This document shows positions 42,313 through 50,446 of a stretch of 64,000 nucleotides of DNA, piece by piece. The stretch is taken from NCBI GenBank assembly GCA_934098295.1, contig CAKONV010000001.1, positions 186,001 through 250,000 of the forward strand, written 5' to 3'. Every line of letters begins with the position of its first letter. Position 1 is the stretch's first letter. This DNA is from an uncultured Bacilli bacterium. Lineage in GTDB: Bacteria; Bacillota_I; Bacilli_A; ML615J-28; CAG-313. The notes under the pieces were generated by a model. It was not told where the DNA came from, did no database searches, and saw only the letters and a program-made list of their open reading frames with translations. A program made the position numbers and the translations under genes.

Positions 42313-43811
42313 TATTCTAGACCCTCCTCTTCTTTTTTCTCGTATTCAACATTATTTACAACTGATTTAATGATAAGAGCCACGACTAAAACTAGAACTG
42401 CACCCACAATAAAAGGGAATACTTTACTCATCTTTTCATATCGATATTGTTCATAAGCTCTTGAATAATTGTAGGTATCATAACCAAGTTTTAAATTTTG
42501 CATAGCTTCTTTATAATTTCCTTGTCTTAACATAGCTTTTCCAATACCACTATAAGCTAAGTAATAGTTAGTATTTAAAGATAAAACTTCTTGCCATTTC
42601 AAAGAAGCATTAATATAGTCATTTTCATAATAGTAACTTGTAGCTTCATTTATAAGTTTTCCAAATGGTGTATAGTCAAAAATCACTAAATTTTTATTTT
42701 TAGAATCTACCACTAAAATATGATCTTTAAAATAGCATAAAGCTTCTGGTAATTGAAAAGTTCCTGATAAACTTGTTGATGATGAAGATACAGTACCAAT
42801 ACTACCACCTATATAAAGTAAATTTCCTTCAAAATCATAAGCGAAAATTCTTCCTCTTACCTTATCTAGGGCGATATAAGTACCAATTTCATTAACATCA
42901 ATATCTACAAAACTACTTGGTCCAGTTGGAACATTTTCAAGAGTTTCTTGAATATCATCACCCGTTTGTAAAACATAACCATTACGAGAAAGAACATCAC
43001 TACCTTTAAAGTTTAATTTTTTAATAACATTCCCAGCTTCATTAGCCCCTGAAACTGTATAAATATATTCTTCTTTATCAACACAAAGATTTGTTAGAGA
43101 TTTACCAAAATTGTATCCTTGTGATTCTTTTTGTTTTTCCGATGTGAATAATAGCCAAAAAGCATCCCATCCACTTACTGATACGGAGTTCATACCATAA
43201 TATCTTGAAAAACTACCATCAGGATTAAAGTCAATAATTCCTTCATTAATACCTTCTGCTATAACAAACATTCTTCCTGTTCTATTTACGGTAATTTTTT
43301 TGGGTCTAAATTGATAATCTTTAAAAGCTGGATCATTAGGTGTGGAAACAATTTTTACTAATTGATAGTTTTTATCAAAAACAACAACACGGTTATTACC
43401 ATAATCACATACGTATATTTCATCGTTTGTAATGTACAATCCTCTTGGTCCAGATAAAGTTAGGATATTTCCCTCTTCGTCTAAAGTAAATTCATTAGGA
43501 AAAAGATTAATAAAATTATATTTTTCATCTAAAACAACAATTTTATTAGAAGTACCATCTGCTATGTAAATATTTTTACCATCAGTTGCTACATCGTATA
43601 ATTCGCCAAATTCATATTCACCATTTAATGCTTTATGACCATCTTCATCTTGTAAGTTAGATGCATCAATTACTTTTGATACGACTAAACTTTCTGCAGA
43701 GGCAACAACATTATTAGGTCCGTAATTATAAGCCGCATTAATATTCGGTTTGCTAACTACAAATAAGGTGAATAATAAAACAATTAAGAATAAAACATTA
43801 ATTTTTCTCAT
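42312..43811 (-). CDS. NHL-repeat beta-propeller protein, membrane-anchored
   Basis: 499 residues from the ATG at 43809-43811, preceded by AGGTG; a GTG 9 bases earlier overlaps that site. Signal peptide INVLFLIVLLFTLFVVS. NHL-type propeller blades follow: LYDVATDGKNIYIADGTSNKIVVLDE, PRGLYITNDEIYVCDYGNNRVVVFDK, LPEALCYFKDHILVVDSKNKNLVIFD. Near residue 390-450 TPR-like helices occur (YLAYSGIGKAMLRQGNYKEAMQNLKLGY), and then a C-terminal membrane segment (FPFIVGAVLVLVVALIIK). It probably displays a propeller outside the membrane to bind a protein or glycan. Confidence 0.85.
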   Translation of the reverse strand: MRKINVLFLIVLLFTLFVVSKPNINAAYNYGPNNVVASAESLVVSKVIDASNLQDEDGHKALNGEYEFGELYDVATDGKNIYIADGTSNKIVVLDEKYNFINLFPNEFTLDEEGNILTLSGPRGLYITNDEIYVCDYGNNRVVVFDKNYQLVKIVSTPNDPAFKDYQFRPKKITVNRTGRMFVIAEGINEGIIDFNPDGSFSRYYGMNSVSVSGWDAFWLLFTSEKQKESQGYNFGKSLTNLCVDKEEYIYTVSGANEAGNVIKKLNFKGSDVLSRNGYVLQTGDDIQETLENVPTGPSSFVDIDVNEIGTYIALDKVRGRIFAYDFEGNLLYIGGSIGTVSSSSTSLSGTFQLPEALCYFKDHILVVDSKNKNLVIFDYTPFGKLINEATSYYYENDYINASLKWQEVLSLNTNYYLAYSGIGKAMLRQGNYKEAMQNLKLGYDTYNYSRAYEQYRYEKMSKVFPFIVGAVLVLVVALIIKSVVNNVEYEKKEEEGLE

Positions 43812-43820
43812 GTTTATCAC

Positions 43821-44789
43821 CTACTTAATTCCTGAATGTGCCATTGTTTCTAGCATCTTCGATTGGTTAATAATAAAAACTGTTATTGGTACAATTAGCA
43901 TAATAACTGTTACAGCAGCAGCCGTACCTGTACGAGCAACACCACCAGATACGATTTGGCTTAGAGCATAGGACAAAGGTTTTAAATTTTCCGTAAAAAT
44001 ATAACTACCACCATCAACACCCCATAAGTTTTGGAATAACAAAATTATTAATGTTAGCCAAGCAGGTTTTACTAATGGCATTACAATTTTCCAAAAAATA
44101 GTAAATTCATTTGCGCCATCAATTTTAGCTGCTTCTAACAATTCATCAGGAACAATAGTCATAAACTGCCGCATTAAGTACAACCCTAGAGTAAAACCAA
44201 AAGCAGGAATGATTATTGCCCATTGTGTATCAATCAATCCTAACCAGTTGATAATCATATAAGTAGGTATAGTTGTAACAGATGAAGAAAACATCAATGA
44301 ATATACAATCATTTGATTAATGGCTTTTTTACCAACAAAACGATGTTTAGCAAGAGGGTAAGCACATAACGAAGCTAAAATTACATGTCCGGTTGTACCG
44401 GCAACGGTTATCCATAATGTGTTAACAAAATATCTTGAAATTGGTATTTGACTATTTCCCATTAAATTAAATAAATCAATAAAATTTTCAAAAGTAAAAT
44501 TACGAGGAAATAACTTTGGTGGAAATATAAACATTTCACTTAAAGGTTTAAAAGCATTACAAATTGCATAAACTAACGGATAAGCAGAAAATAACGCAAA
44601 TCCACACAAAATCACAATTAAAATTAAATCACCCCACCATGATCTGCTAAGTCTTACCTTACGATATTTTTTATGCTTTTTACCATTTTTCTTTAAATCT
44701 AATTGTAGTTTTCTTACGTCTTCAATTGATGAAGAACTATTATTTTTTTTCTTTAATTTTTCTAAATTCAAATCTTGTTCTTCCATCAT
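43821..44789 (-). CDS. ABC sugar transporter permease (MalG type)
   Basis: 322 residues. A charged N-terminus of about 45 residues, then membrane segments beginning WGDLILIVILCGFALFSAYPLVYAI. The EAA loop is LLEAAKIDGANEFTIFWKIVMPLVKPA. It overlaps its partner's stop by 4 bases (ATGA) and precedes the NHL gene by 9 bases. Pairs with the permease at 44786-45745 and the large binding protein. Confidence 0.93.
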   Translation of the reverse strand: MMEEQDLNLEKLKKKNNSSSSIEDVRKLQLDLKKNGKKHKKYRKVRLSRSWWGDLILIVILCGFALFSAYPLVYAICNAFKPLSEMFIFPPKLFPRNFTFENFIDLFNLMGNSQIPISRYFVNTLWITVAGTTGHVILASLCAYPLAKHRFVGKKAINQMIVYSLMFSSSVTTIPTYMIINWLGLIDTQWAIIIPAFGFTLGLYLMRQFMTIVPDELLEAAKIDGANEFTIFWKIVMPLVKPAWLTLIILLFQNLWGVDGGSYIFTENLKPLSYALSQIVSGGVARTGTAAAVTVIMLIVPITVFIINQSKMLETMAHSGIK

Positions 44790-45745
44790 GAACCTACCCT
44801 TCTGATAATTTTTTGAATTATCAAATTAGAAATAATCATCATAAAAAATAAAATTGTTGCAATAGCTGAGGCATAGCCCATTTCCAATCTTGTGGAATTT
44901 GTAGAGCCATAGTCTAATAAATGTGTTAAAATCGTATGAGCTGAATATTCAACCGATGGTTGTCCAAACATACTAATAGATACTGAACCAATTCCAAGTG
45001 ATGAAGTTATCTGCATAACAGCACCAAACATTAATTGAGGTTTCATTTGTGGCAAAGTTATATGCCACAATTCTTGCCAACGATTTTTTATTCCATCAAT
45101 AGCAGCCGCTTCATAAAGTTCTTTATTAACAGTTTGCAATCCCGCTCTAAATGATAAGAAAGATACGCCAAGACTTAACCACAATTGAACAATAATTAAA
45201 ATTGGTAAAGCATATTGAGGGGTCTTCAACCAATAAATTGGTGAATCAATTAATCCTAAGTTAATTAGAAAGGAATTAATATAACCATATCGATCTGATG
45301 AAAATAATAGTTGCCATAATAAATAAGCATTACCAGAAATAGAAGGGGCATAAAAAATTAAGGTCATTAACCATCTAATTTTCTTTGGCAATTCATTAAT
45401 TAACCAAGCAAATAAAAATGCCATCATATAAGAAATAGGTCCTGTAATAACAGCTAATATTAAAGTGTTTTTTAAGGCTATTAAAAATACTTCGTCATTT
45501 AAAAACAAATTAACATAATTATCAAGCCATATAAACTTAGGAGATTCAAGCATATCAAAAGAAGTAAAGCTTAATGCGAAACTCATAATAACAGGAGTTA
45601 CGGTAAATGTTAAAAAGATAAGAAGATAAGGAGCCATCATGACATAGGAGATTCGACTATTTTTTAAATTTTTCTTTAATATTTCTTTTTTTCGTCTTTT
45701 TTCTTCTAAAGTTAAAGTCTTTTTCTTTAATTTTAATTTAAACAT
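44786..45745 (-). CDS. ABC sugar transporter permease (MalF/UgpA type)
   Basis: 319 residues. Basic N-terminus, then YVMMAPYLLIFLTFTVTPVIMSFALSF and five further membrane segments. The EAA loop is LYEAAAIDGIKNRWQELWHITLPQMKP. The nearest strong ribosome-binding site (AAAGGAG) is 16 bases away and overlaps the end of the binding-protein gene, so translation is probably coupled. Confidence 0.93.
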   Translation of the reverse strand: MFKLKLKKKTLTLEEKRRKKEILKKNLKNSRISYVMMAPYLLIFLTFTVTPVIMSFALSFTSFDMLESPKFIWLDNYVNLFLNDEVFLIALKNTLILAVITGPISYMMAFLFAWLINELPKKIRWLMTLIFYAPSISGNAYLLWQLLFSSDRYGYINSFLINLGLIDSPIYWLKTPQYALPILIIVQLWLSLGVSFLSFRAGLQTVNKELYEAAAIDGIKNRWQELWHITLPQMKPQLMFGAVMQITSSLGIGSVSISMFGQPSVEYSAHTILTHLLDYGSTNSTRLEMGYASAIATILFFMMIISNLIIQKIIRRVGS

Positions 45746-45746
45746 A

Positions 45747-48647
45747 CTAATCTAAATCAAACTCCTTTCTTTTTCTTTTTAGTTCAGCATTTATCTTTTG
45801 ATAATAGTTAAATAAGCTATCACTAGGGTTGATTCCATCGTTAATTACTTTTCTAAAAGCATTATCAATATACCTTCCTACAATATAATCACCAGGAACA
45901 ATTGGTATTCCTTTAGATACTGCTCTTTGACTTTCCAACATACGATAATCTTTCGCACTCCAAGGAAGACTTTTAAAAGCTTCTTTATTAGCCGTTGCAT
46001 ATCTTGCGGCAGCCCCAAGAATTGCTTCTAAACCTCTCGCGTAACCTTCTTGAGCTTCTTCTCCTAGCCACCATTTTACAAATTCCCAAGAAGCATTAAC
46101 ATCTTTAGAACTTGACAAAATGATTGTACCTGTTGAAGTTGAAGTTGAGGCATAACTAGTTGTATTATCTTCATTAACATGACCTGGTAAATAGGCAAAA
46201 TCCCAACTACCTCTTATTTCGGGAGCTGATACTGCAAGAGTATTATACAAAGTAAAATTCGTAACGCCAATTGGCATTTCTCCGGTTCTAAAACGGTTAA
46301 CAAAACTAGCATCAACTGCAAAACCATAATTAGCATAAAAGTCAACAAAATCATAAAAAGCATTAGCTGATTCTTTAAGCATCATACCTGATGAGGCTCC
46401 ATTATCTAAATAAAGCTTACCACCATATTGTTCAATCATCGCATACATTAACGGGCTTAAGGCACCAGTAACATTTGGCAAATAATAATCTAAATATTGT
46501 CTTTGTAAAACTGGCAATAAATCAATTACTTCATCCCAATTACGAGGTGTAGAAACACTACCATCATTATTTACGATATTTAATTCTTTAAAAATATCTG
46601 TTCTCACAAATTGTATTAAAAAATCTTGAGTATCGGGAAGAGCATACGTTGCTCCATTAAATCTAAATGGTGTAATGGCACTGTCATAGAAGTTTTCCGC
46701 AAAGGTTGAAAAATCATCAAATTTGGACATATCGACTACTGAATTACGAATACCCCAGTTTACTGGAATATTTTGGCCAACGCCAATAGCGACATCGGGA
46801 CCATTTCCTGATAATGTTGCTGGTAACAATACGCTACTAGTAACAAGTTTTAATTCAACATTAATACCATGTTGCATAGTAAAACTTTCATCAATTAATT
46901 GTCTAAGTAGGTTAGATTGATCTCTACCTGTCATAATCCATACTTGAATAGTAGGTCCTCCATCAACATGCACACTACTTTTTAATGAAGTATCAGACTT
47001 ATATGAACCAACTAACATCACAAATTCATGACCAATTTTTTGAAAAAAATTAGTTTTTGCTTTTGGAAGAGAAGCATTTTCTTCATGTACCAAAATATAA
47101 TCTATTGATAATGGTTGACTAGTAACTGTTTGAATCCAAGTACCCAAGGAAGTAATATTAGTTTCTAATTCATTTAAACCTGTTTGAATCTTTTTTTCTG
47201 ATTCATAAAAAGTCTCAAGTTGATATTTAGTTCTTTCAAGACTTGAAATTAAATTACTTCGTTCTCCTGAAATACTAACAACTGTATCAATGGCTTTAGT
47301 TAATTTATCAATACAATCATCAATTGTTTCATATAATCCGGGAATATTTTCTTTCAAATTGAAATCATGATATTTGCTTGGTGATACACCAGTTCTCATA
47401 ATTACCTTTCGGTATAACCAGTTTAATGATGCTATTACTTGATTAATATCACGCACAGTTCTTCCATATTCACCAATTGTATTTTCTAACCTTAGAACAT
47501 TTTTTCCTTTTTTTAAGTGAAAAAGATAAGCTTCTTTATCATTACCTAAGGTAACGTTTTGCCAATCACTACTATAATTAAATGATAATTCTTTACATTC
47601 TTCAAAAGGAATTTTATCATTTAAATATAAAACACGTGAGGACTTTTGACCATGGTTATAATTTTGAAGTACTTTTAAAGTAATATAATATAGGCCTTCT
47701 TCCTTTACATCTAATTCCCAACTAATCCAGTCGCCAGTTATATTCCAATCGGATCCACCAATTGTATTATATCTCGTTAAAAACTTTGCATAAGGTTCCG
47801 TTTTAAAAGATGCATATGATGCGACAGGAGCTAAAGATGGAGATGATTTTTCATAAGATGATTCTCCTTGAACTTTTGCAATGATTTCTTTACCATTAAA
47901 TACTTTTAATTTTTCGTTTTTATAAATTTCTTTTGTTTGCTCATAGGTTTTAATTTCATCTTCTTGAAAAATAGTTATACTATTAAAGACAACTGGTTCT
48001 TGTACAGCAACAAAGGTTAACTTATTTATTCCTTTTTTAAGTTTAAACAAATAAGAAGTGCCATAATAACCTTCCGTATCTCTTAAAGTTTCTTCGTTCC
48101 ATTTATTTTTTTCGATTTGACGAGGTTTTAAATCATGAGCACCATCTTTCCTCTTTGTAGCCACATTAAATTCATCCATCCATACGCGATATAAATCAAT
48201 AGCTTCTGCTTCTTTAAATTGATATTCATCGTTTATTTGTAGTCCTTTACAAATACTTGAATTTCTACCTGGAATAGTATAATACTTAACTTTTATGTTA
48301 TAATATCCCTCTTCTAAAATATCAACTTCATAAGTAATTTTACCTGTCTCTGGTATTTGCAAACCATATAAACCATCATATGTAACTTCTTCTACTTGTT
48401 CTTTATATTCTTCATCAACAAATGTATAATTTTTCGTAGCATCAATCACATAAGAAGCATCTGGTCTTTTAACATTACTTTCTAAATGATCACTATAGTT
48501 AGTATCAGCGGCAGATGAAAAAATGCTACCATTATAAACTCCAGGTGTGTAAGCTTGTGTAGTAGTCGAATCAAGTATTAAATATCCACCTACAATAATT
48601 AATAATATAATTACAACTAATAGTATTCTTTTTAGCGCCTTTTTCAT
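45747..48647 (-). CDS. Large membrane-tethered ABC solute-binding protein with carbohydrate-binding-like domains
   Basis: 966 residues, about twice the usual length. The N-terminus has one membrane segment (ILLVVIILLIIVGGYLIL) and no lipobox. Residues about 60-250 and 260-390 are two beta-sandwich modules of the CBM6/35-like type (GYYNIKVKYYTIPGRN, KKGINKLTFVAVQEPVVFNSI; GLYYITLKVLQNYNHGQ, KKGKNVLRLEN). A helical segment near 430-510 follows. From about residue 560 an extracellular solute-binding domain runs to the C-terminus (GPTIQVWIMTGRDQSNLLRQLIDE, ALPDTQDFLIQFVRTDIFKEL). First gene of the long operon, directly behind a GntR-type operator and a strong promoter; GGAGG precedes the ATG. Confidence 0.87.
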   Translation of the reverse strand: MKKALKRILLVVIILLIIVGGYLILDSTTTQAYTPGVYNGSIFSSAADTNYSDHLESNVKRPDASYVIDATKNYTFVDEEYKEQVEEVTYDGLYGLQIPETGKITYEVDILEEGYYNIKVKYYTIPGRNSSICKGLQINDEYQFKEAEAIDLYRVWMDEFNVATKRKDGAHDLKPRQIEKNKWNEETLRDTEGYYGTSYLFKLKKGINKLTFVAVQEPVVFNSITIFQEDEIKTYEQTKEIYKNEKLKVFNGKEIIAKVQGESSYEKSSPSLAPVASYASFKTEPYAKFLTRYNTIGGSDWNITGDWISWELDVKEEGLYYITLKVLQNYNHGQKSSRVLYLNDKIPFEECKELSFNYSSDWQNVTLGNDKEAYLFHLKKGKNVLRLENTIGEYGRTVRDINQVIASLNWLYRKVIMRTGVSPSKYHDFNLKENIPGLYETIDDCIDKLTKAIDTVVSISGERSNLISSLERTKYQLETFYESEKKIQTGLNELETNITSLGTWIQTVTSQPLSIDYILVHEENASLPKAKTNFFQKIGHEFVMLVGSYKSDTSLKSSVHVDGGPTIQVWIMTGRDQSNLLRQLIDESFTMQHGINVELKLVTSSVLLPATLSGNGPDVAIGVGQNIPVNWGIRNSVVDMSKFDDFSTFAENFYDSAITPFRFNGATYALPDTQDFLIQFVRTDIFKELNIVNNDGSVSTPRNWDEVIDLLPVLQRQYLDYYLPNVTGALSPLMYAMIEQYGGKLYLDNGASSGMMLKESANAFYDFVDFYANYGFAVDASFVNRFRTGEMPIGVTNFTLYNTLAVSAPEIRGSWDFAYLPGHVNEDNTTSYASTSTSTGTIILSSSKDVNASWEFVKWWLGEEAQEGYARGLEAILGAAARYATANKEAFKSLPWSAKDYRMLESQRAVSKGIPIVPGDYIVGRYIDNAFRKVINDGINPSDSLFNYYQKINAELKRKRKEFDLD

Positions 48648-48672
48648 TTATTTGCCTCCTTGTATCACTAAT

Positions 48673-48701
48673 ATTATACTAAAGAAAGCGTTTTTAGTCA
48701 A
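48673..48701 (-). promoter_or_regulatory. Promoter of the long glycan-use operon
   Basis: On the minus strand TTGACT (48696-48701) and TATAAT (48673-48678) are exactly 17 bases apart, 25 bases before the start codon. The operator lies 6 bases upstream of the -35. Confidence 0.9.
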
Positions 48702-48707
48702 AACAAA

Positions 48708-48739
48708 TGTATAGACAAGTTGAAAAACTTGTCTATACA
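48708..48739. promoter_or_regulatory. Inverted pair of GntR/HutC-type operators
   Basis: TGTATAGACAAGTT (48708-48721) and AACTTGTCTATACA (48726-48739) form a perfect 14-base inverted repeat with GAAA between. Each arm holds the HutC-type core TGTnTAnACA. The arm nearest the promoter recurs exactly at 60825-60838. It has no T-run on either side, so it is not a terminator. Confidence 0.85.
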
Positions 48740-48798
48740 GGCTAAATATTACTATTTTCAGCATTCATTACAATTCGATTATTTCCTACATTATTTTC

Positions 48799-48841
48799 AA
48801 AAAAGCATTATGCCTATTTTAATTAGACATAATGCTTTTTA
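48799..48841 (-). terminator. Terminator after the ABC ATPase remnant
   Basis: A GCATTATG-type stem (48804-48811) pairs with CATAATGC, with a small inner TAG/CTA stem. The minus strand continues TTTTTTGAAAATAA. Confidence 0.78.
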
Positions 48842-48856
48842 TTAATATCTATAATT

Positions 48857-49528
48857 TTAACTTCTATTATTAGTGTTAATTACCGTACCATCTTCAATAG
48901 TATATATAACATCACAATATTTCAAAAATTCCTCTTTATGACTAATTGAAATAATTGTATATCCGTTATCAACTAATTTTTTTAAATTTGTAGAAATGAT
49001 CTTCTCTGTTGTAGAATCTAAGTTAGCAGTAACTTCATCTAATAATAAAATTTAATTATTTCTTAACAACCCCATAGCTAAACTTAATCTTTGTTTCTCT
49101 CCACCACTCATAAGTTTACCGGCTTCACCGACATCAGTTTTCAAACCATCAGGTAGTGATGAAATATATTCATCTAAACAAACGAATTTTATCACTTTCT
49201 CTATTTCTTCATTGGTGATATTTTCATTTACTAATTTTAAATTACTTTCAATAGCACCAGGAAACAAATATATATCTTGAGTTATTTTAGTAATCTTTTT
49301 TCTAATATCAAAAGAATTAATTTTGTTTATATCAGTATTATCAAAATAAATCATTCCATCATCAACAAAATATAATTTCATTATTAAATCTAAAATAGTA
49401 CTCTTACCACTACCACTTTTACCAACAATTCCTGTCCATATTCCTTTTTTAAATTCCATTGACAAATTATTTAAAGCCTTGACATTTTCATTATAATTAA
49501 AATTACATTTTTTAATGTTAAAAAACTC
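48857..49528 (-). pseudogene. Remnant of an ABC exporter ATP-binding domain with an in-frame stop
   Basis: The frame reads FNIKKCNFNYNENVKALNN, Walker A GIVGKSGSGKST, the Q-loop ITQDIYLFPG and the signature LMSGGEKQRLSLAMGLLRNN. A TAA stop follows at 49052-49054. The same frame then continues ILLLDEVTANLDSTTEKI (Walker B) and ISISHKEEFLKYCDVIYTIEDG to a stop at 48857. The stop therefore splits the nucleotide-binding domain in front of Walker B. At the 5' side the frame opens only inside a terminator hairpin (49523-49548), with no membrane domain and no start codon. It resembles the C-terminal half of a peptide/bacteriocin-type ABC exporter that was truncated and then interrupted. Confidence 0.85.
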
Positions 49529-49548
49529 CTAGAATCCTCTAGGAGTTT
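49523..49548 (-). terminator. Terminator after the YesL-like gene
   Basis: AAACTCCTAGA pairs with TCTAGGAGTTT over a 4-base loop. The minus strand continues TTTTTT. It abuts the 5' edge of the ABC ATPase remnant. Confidence 0.8.
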
Positions 49549-49634
49549 ATCAATCAAATGTATTTGTTATCCCCTAGTGCTTAATTCCAATAATATTATA
49601 CCAAGATATCTTATTATTTACTATGAAAATGCTT

Positions 49635-50330
49635 TTATTTATCAATATTGCTATTTTTGGGGATGTTTAATATATCTTTTGTTATTGATAAACTGTGTTT
49701 TCCTTCTATGATTATTTTATCATAATCATTTTTTATTAAACTGTTAAAGATAAATAAATATAATGATAAAAGAATGAATGGTAAAGCATAAGCAATTAAG
49801 AATGCCAAATACAAAAAAGCAATTAGGATAACAAACATTATTATAGCCTTCCAAGTAATAGCTCTAAGTAAAACAAAGGCATATTTGATGATTTTTTTAA
49901 AATTTAAGTATGGAAAATAAACAATTACAAAACATGAATTAATTGCTGATAGCATAATGATAATGGCTATAAACAAAGATAAATAATATCCAATTCCAAA
50001 AAAGATATTGTTGTTTTCTTTTATCCAACTATAAAAATAAAAAATCCAAAGAAATGATATTAATAATAATATAAGAAAAAAAAGACTGACAAGAATAGTT
50101 TTTTTAAATGTTTTGAAATATGTTTTAAAATAGCCTTTAAATAAGGGATAACTTTCGCCATCACTACTCGCTTTAAGACAGGCAATGATTGATACCATTG
50201 TTGGGATAATTCCAAAAATAACTAATCCCATAAGTATTGATATTACCCCAAAAATGTTTAGCATTATCAATTGATATAGTTTTTCGGTAAAGCGAAAAAA
50301 ACGACTATTTACAAATTTTTCAAATTTCAT
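49635..50330 (-). CDS. DUF624 (YesL-like) membrane protein
   Basis: 231 residues. The YesL-type N-terminus (LYQLIMLNIFGVISILMGLVIFGIIPTMVSIIACLK) is clear, followed by four more membrane segments and a short charged tail. YesL-family proteins accompany sugar ABC transporters in Bacillota, but their function is unknown. Weak ribosome-binding site TAGGTG. It stands between the two operator-controlled units and has no operator of its own that I can see. Confidence 0.8.
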   Translation of the reverse strand: MKFEKFVNSRFFRFTEKLYQLIMLNIFGVISILMGLVIFGIIPTMVSIIACLKASSDGESYPLFKGYFKTYFKTFKKTILVSLFFLILLLISFLWIFYFYSWIKENNNIFFGIGYYLSLFIAIIIMLSAINSCFVIVYFPYLNFKKIIKYAFVLLRAITWKAIIMFVILIAFLYLAFLIAYALPFILLSLYLFIFNSLIKNDYDKIIIEGKHSLSITKDILNIPKNSNIDK

Positions 50331-50399
50331 GATTACTCACCTATTTTAATCATATCATAATTTTATTATTTTTTTTATTTTATTGCTTTATTAAAAAAA

Positions 50400-50428
50400 T
50401 TGAGTTAAGGAGAAAATCCTTAACTCAA
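50400..50428 (-). terminator. Terminator after the 1060-residue lipoprotein gene
   Basis: TTGAGTTAAGGA pairs with TCCTTAACTCAA over a 5-base loop. On the minus strand the stem is followed by TTTTTTTAATAA. Confidence 0.88.
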
Positions 50429-50446
50429 AAAATCTTTCTTAGGTTT

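Noticed and set aside
48683..48696. cre-like (CcpA) site in the spacer of the long-operon promoter
   Set aside because: AGAAAGCGTTTTTA keeps the central core but misses two outer consensus positions. With no second example at the co-regulated promoters it is not supported.
48708..48739. The perfect inverted repeat as a terminator hairpin
   Set aside because: No T-run follows on either strand, each arm is repeated singly at another promoter, and a true terminator lies at 48799-48841.
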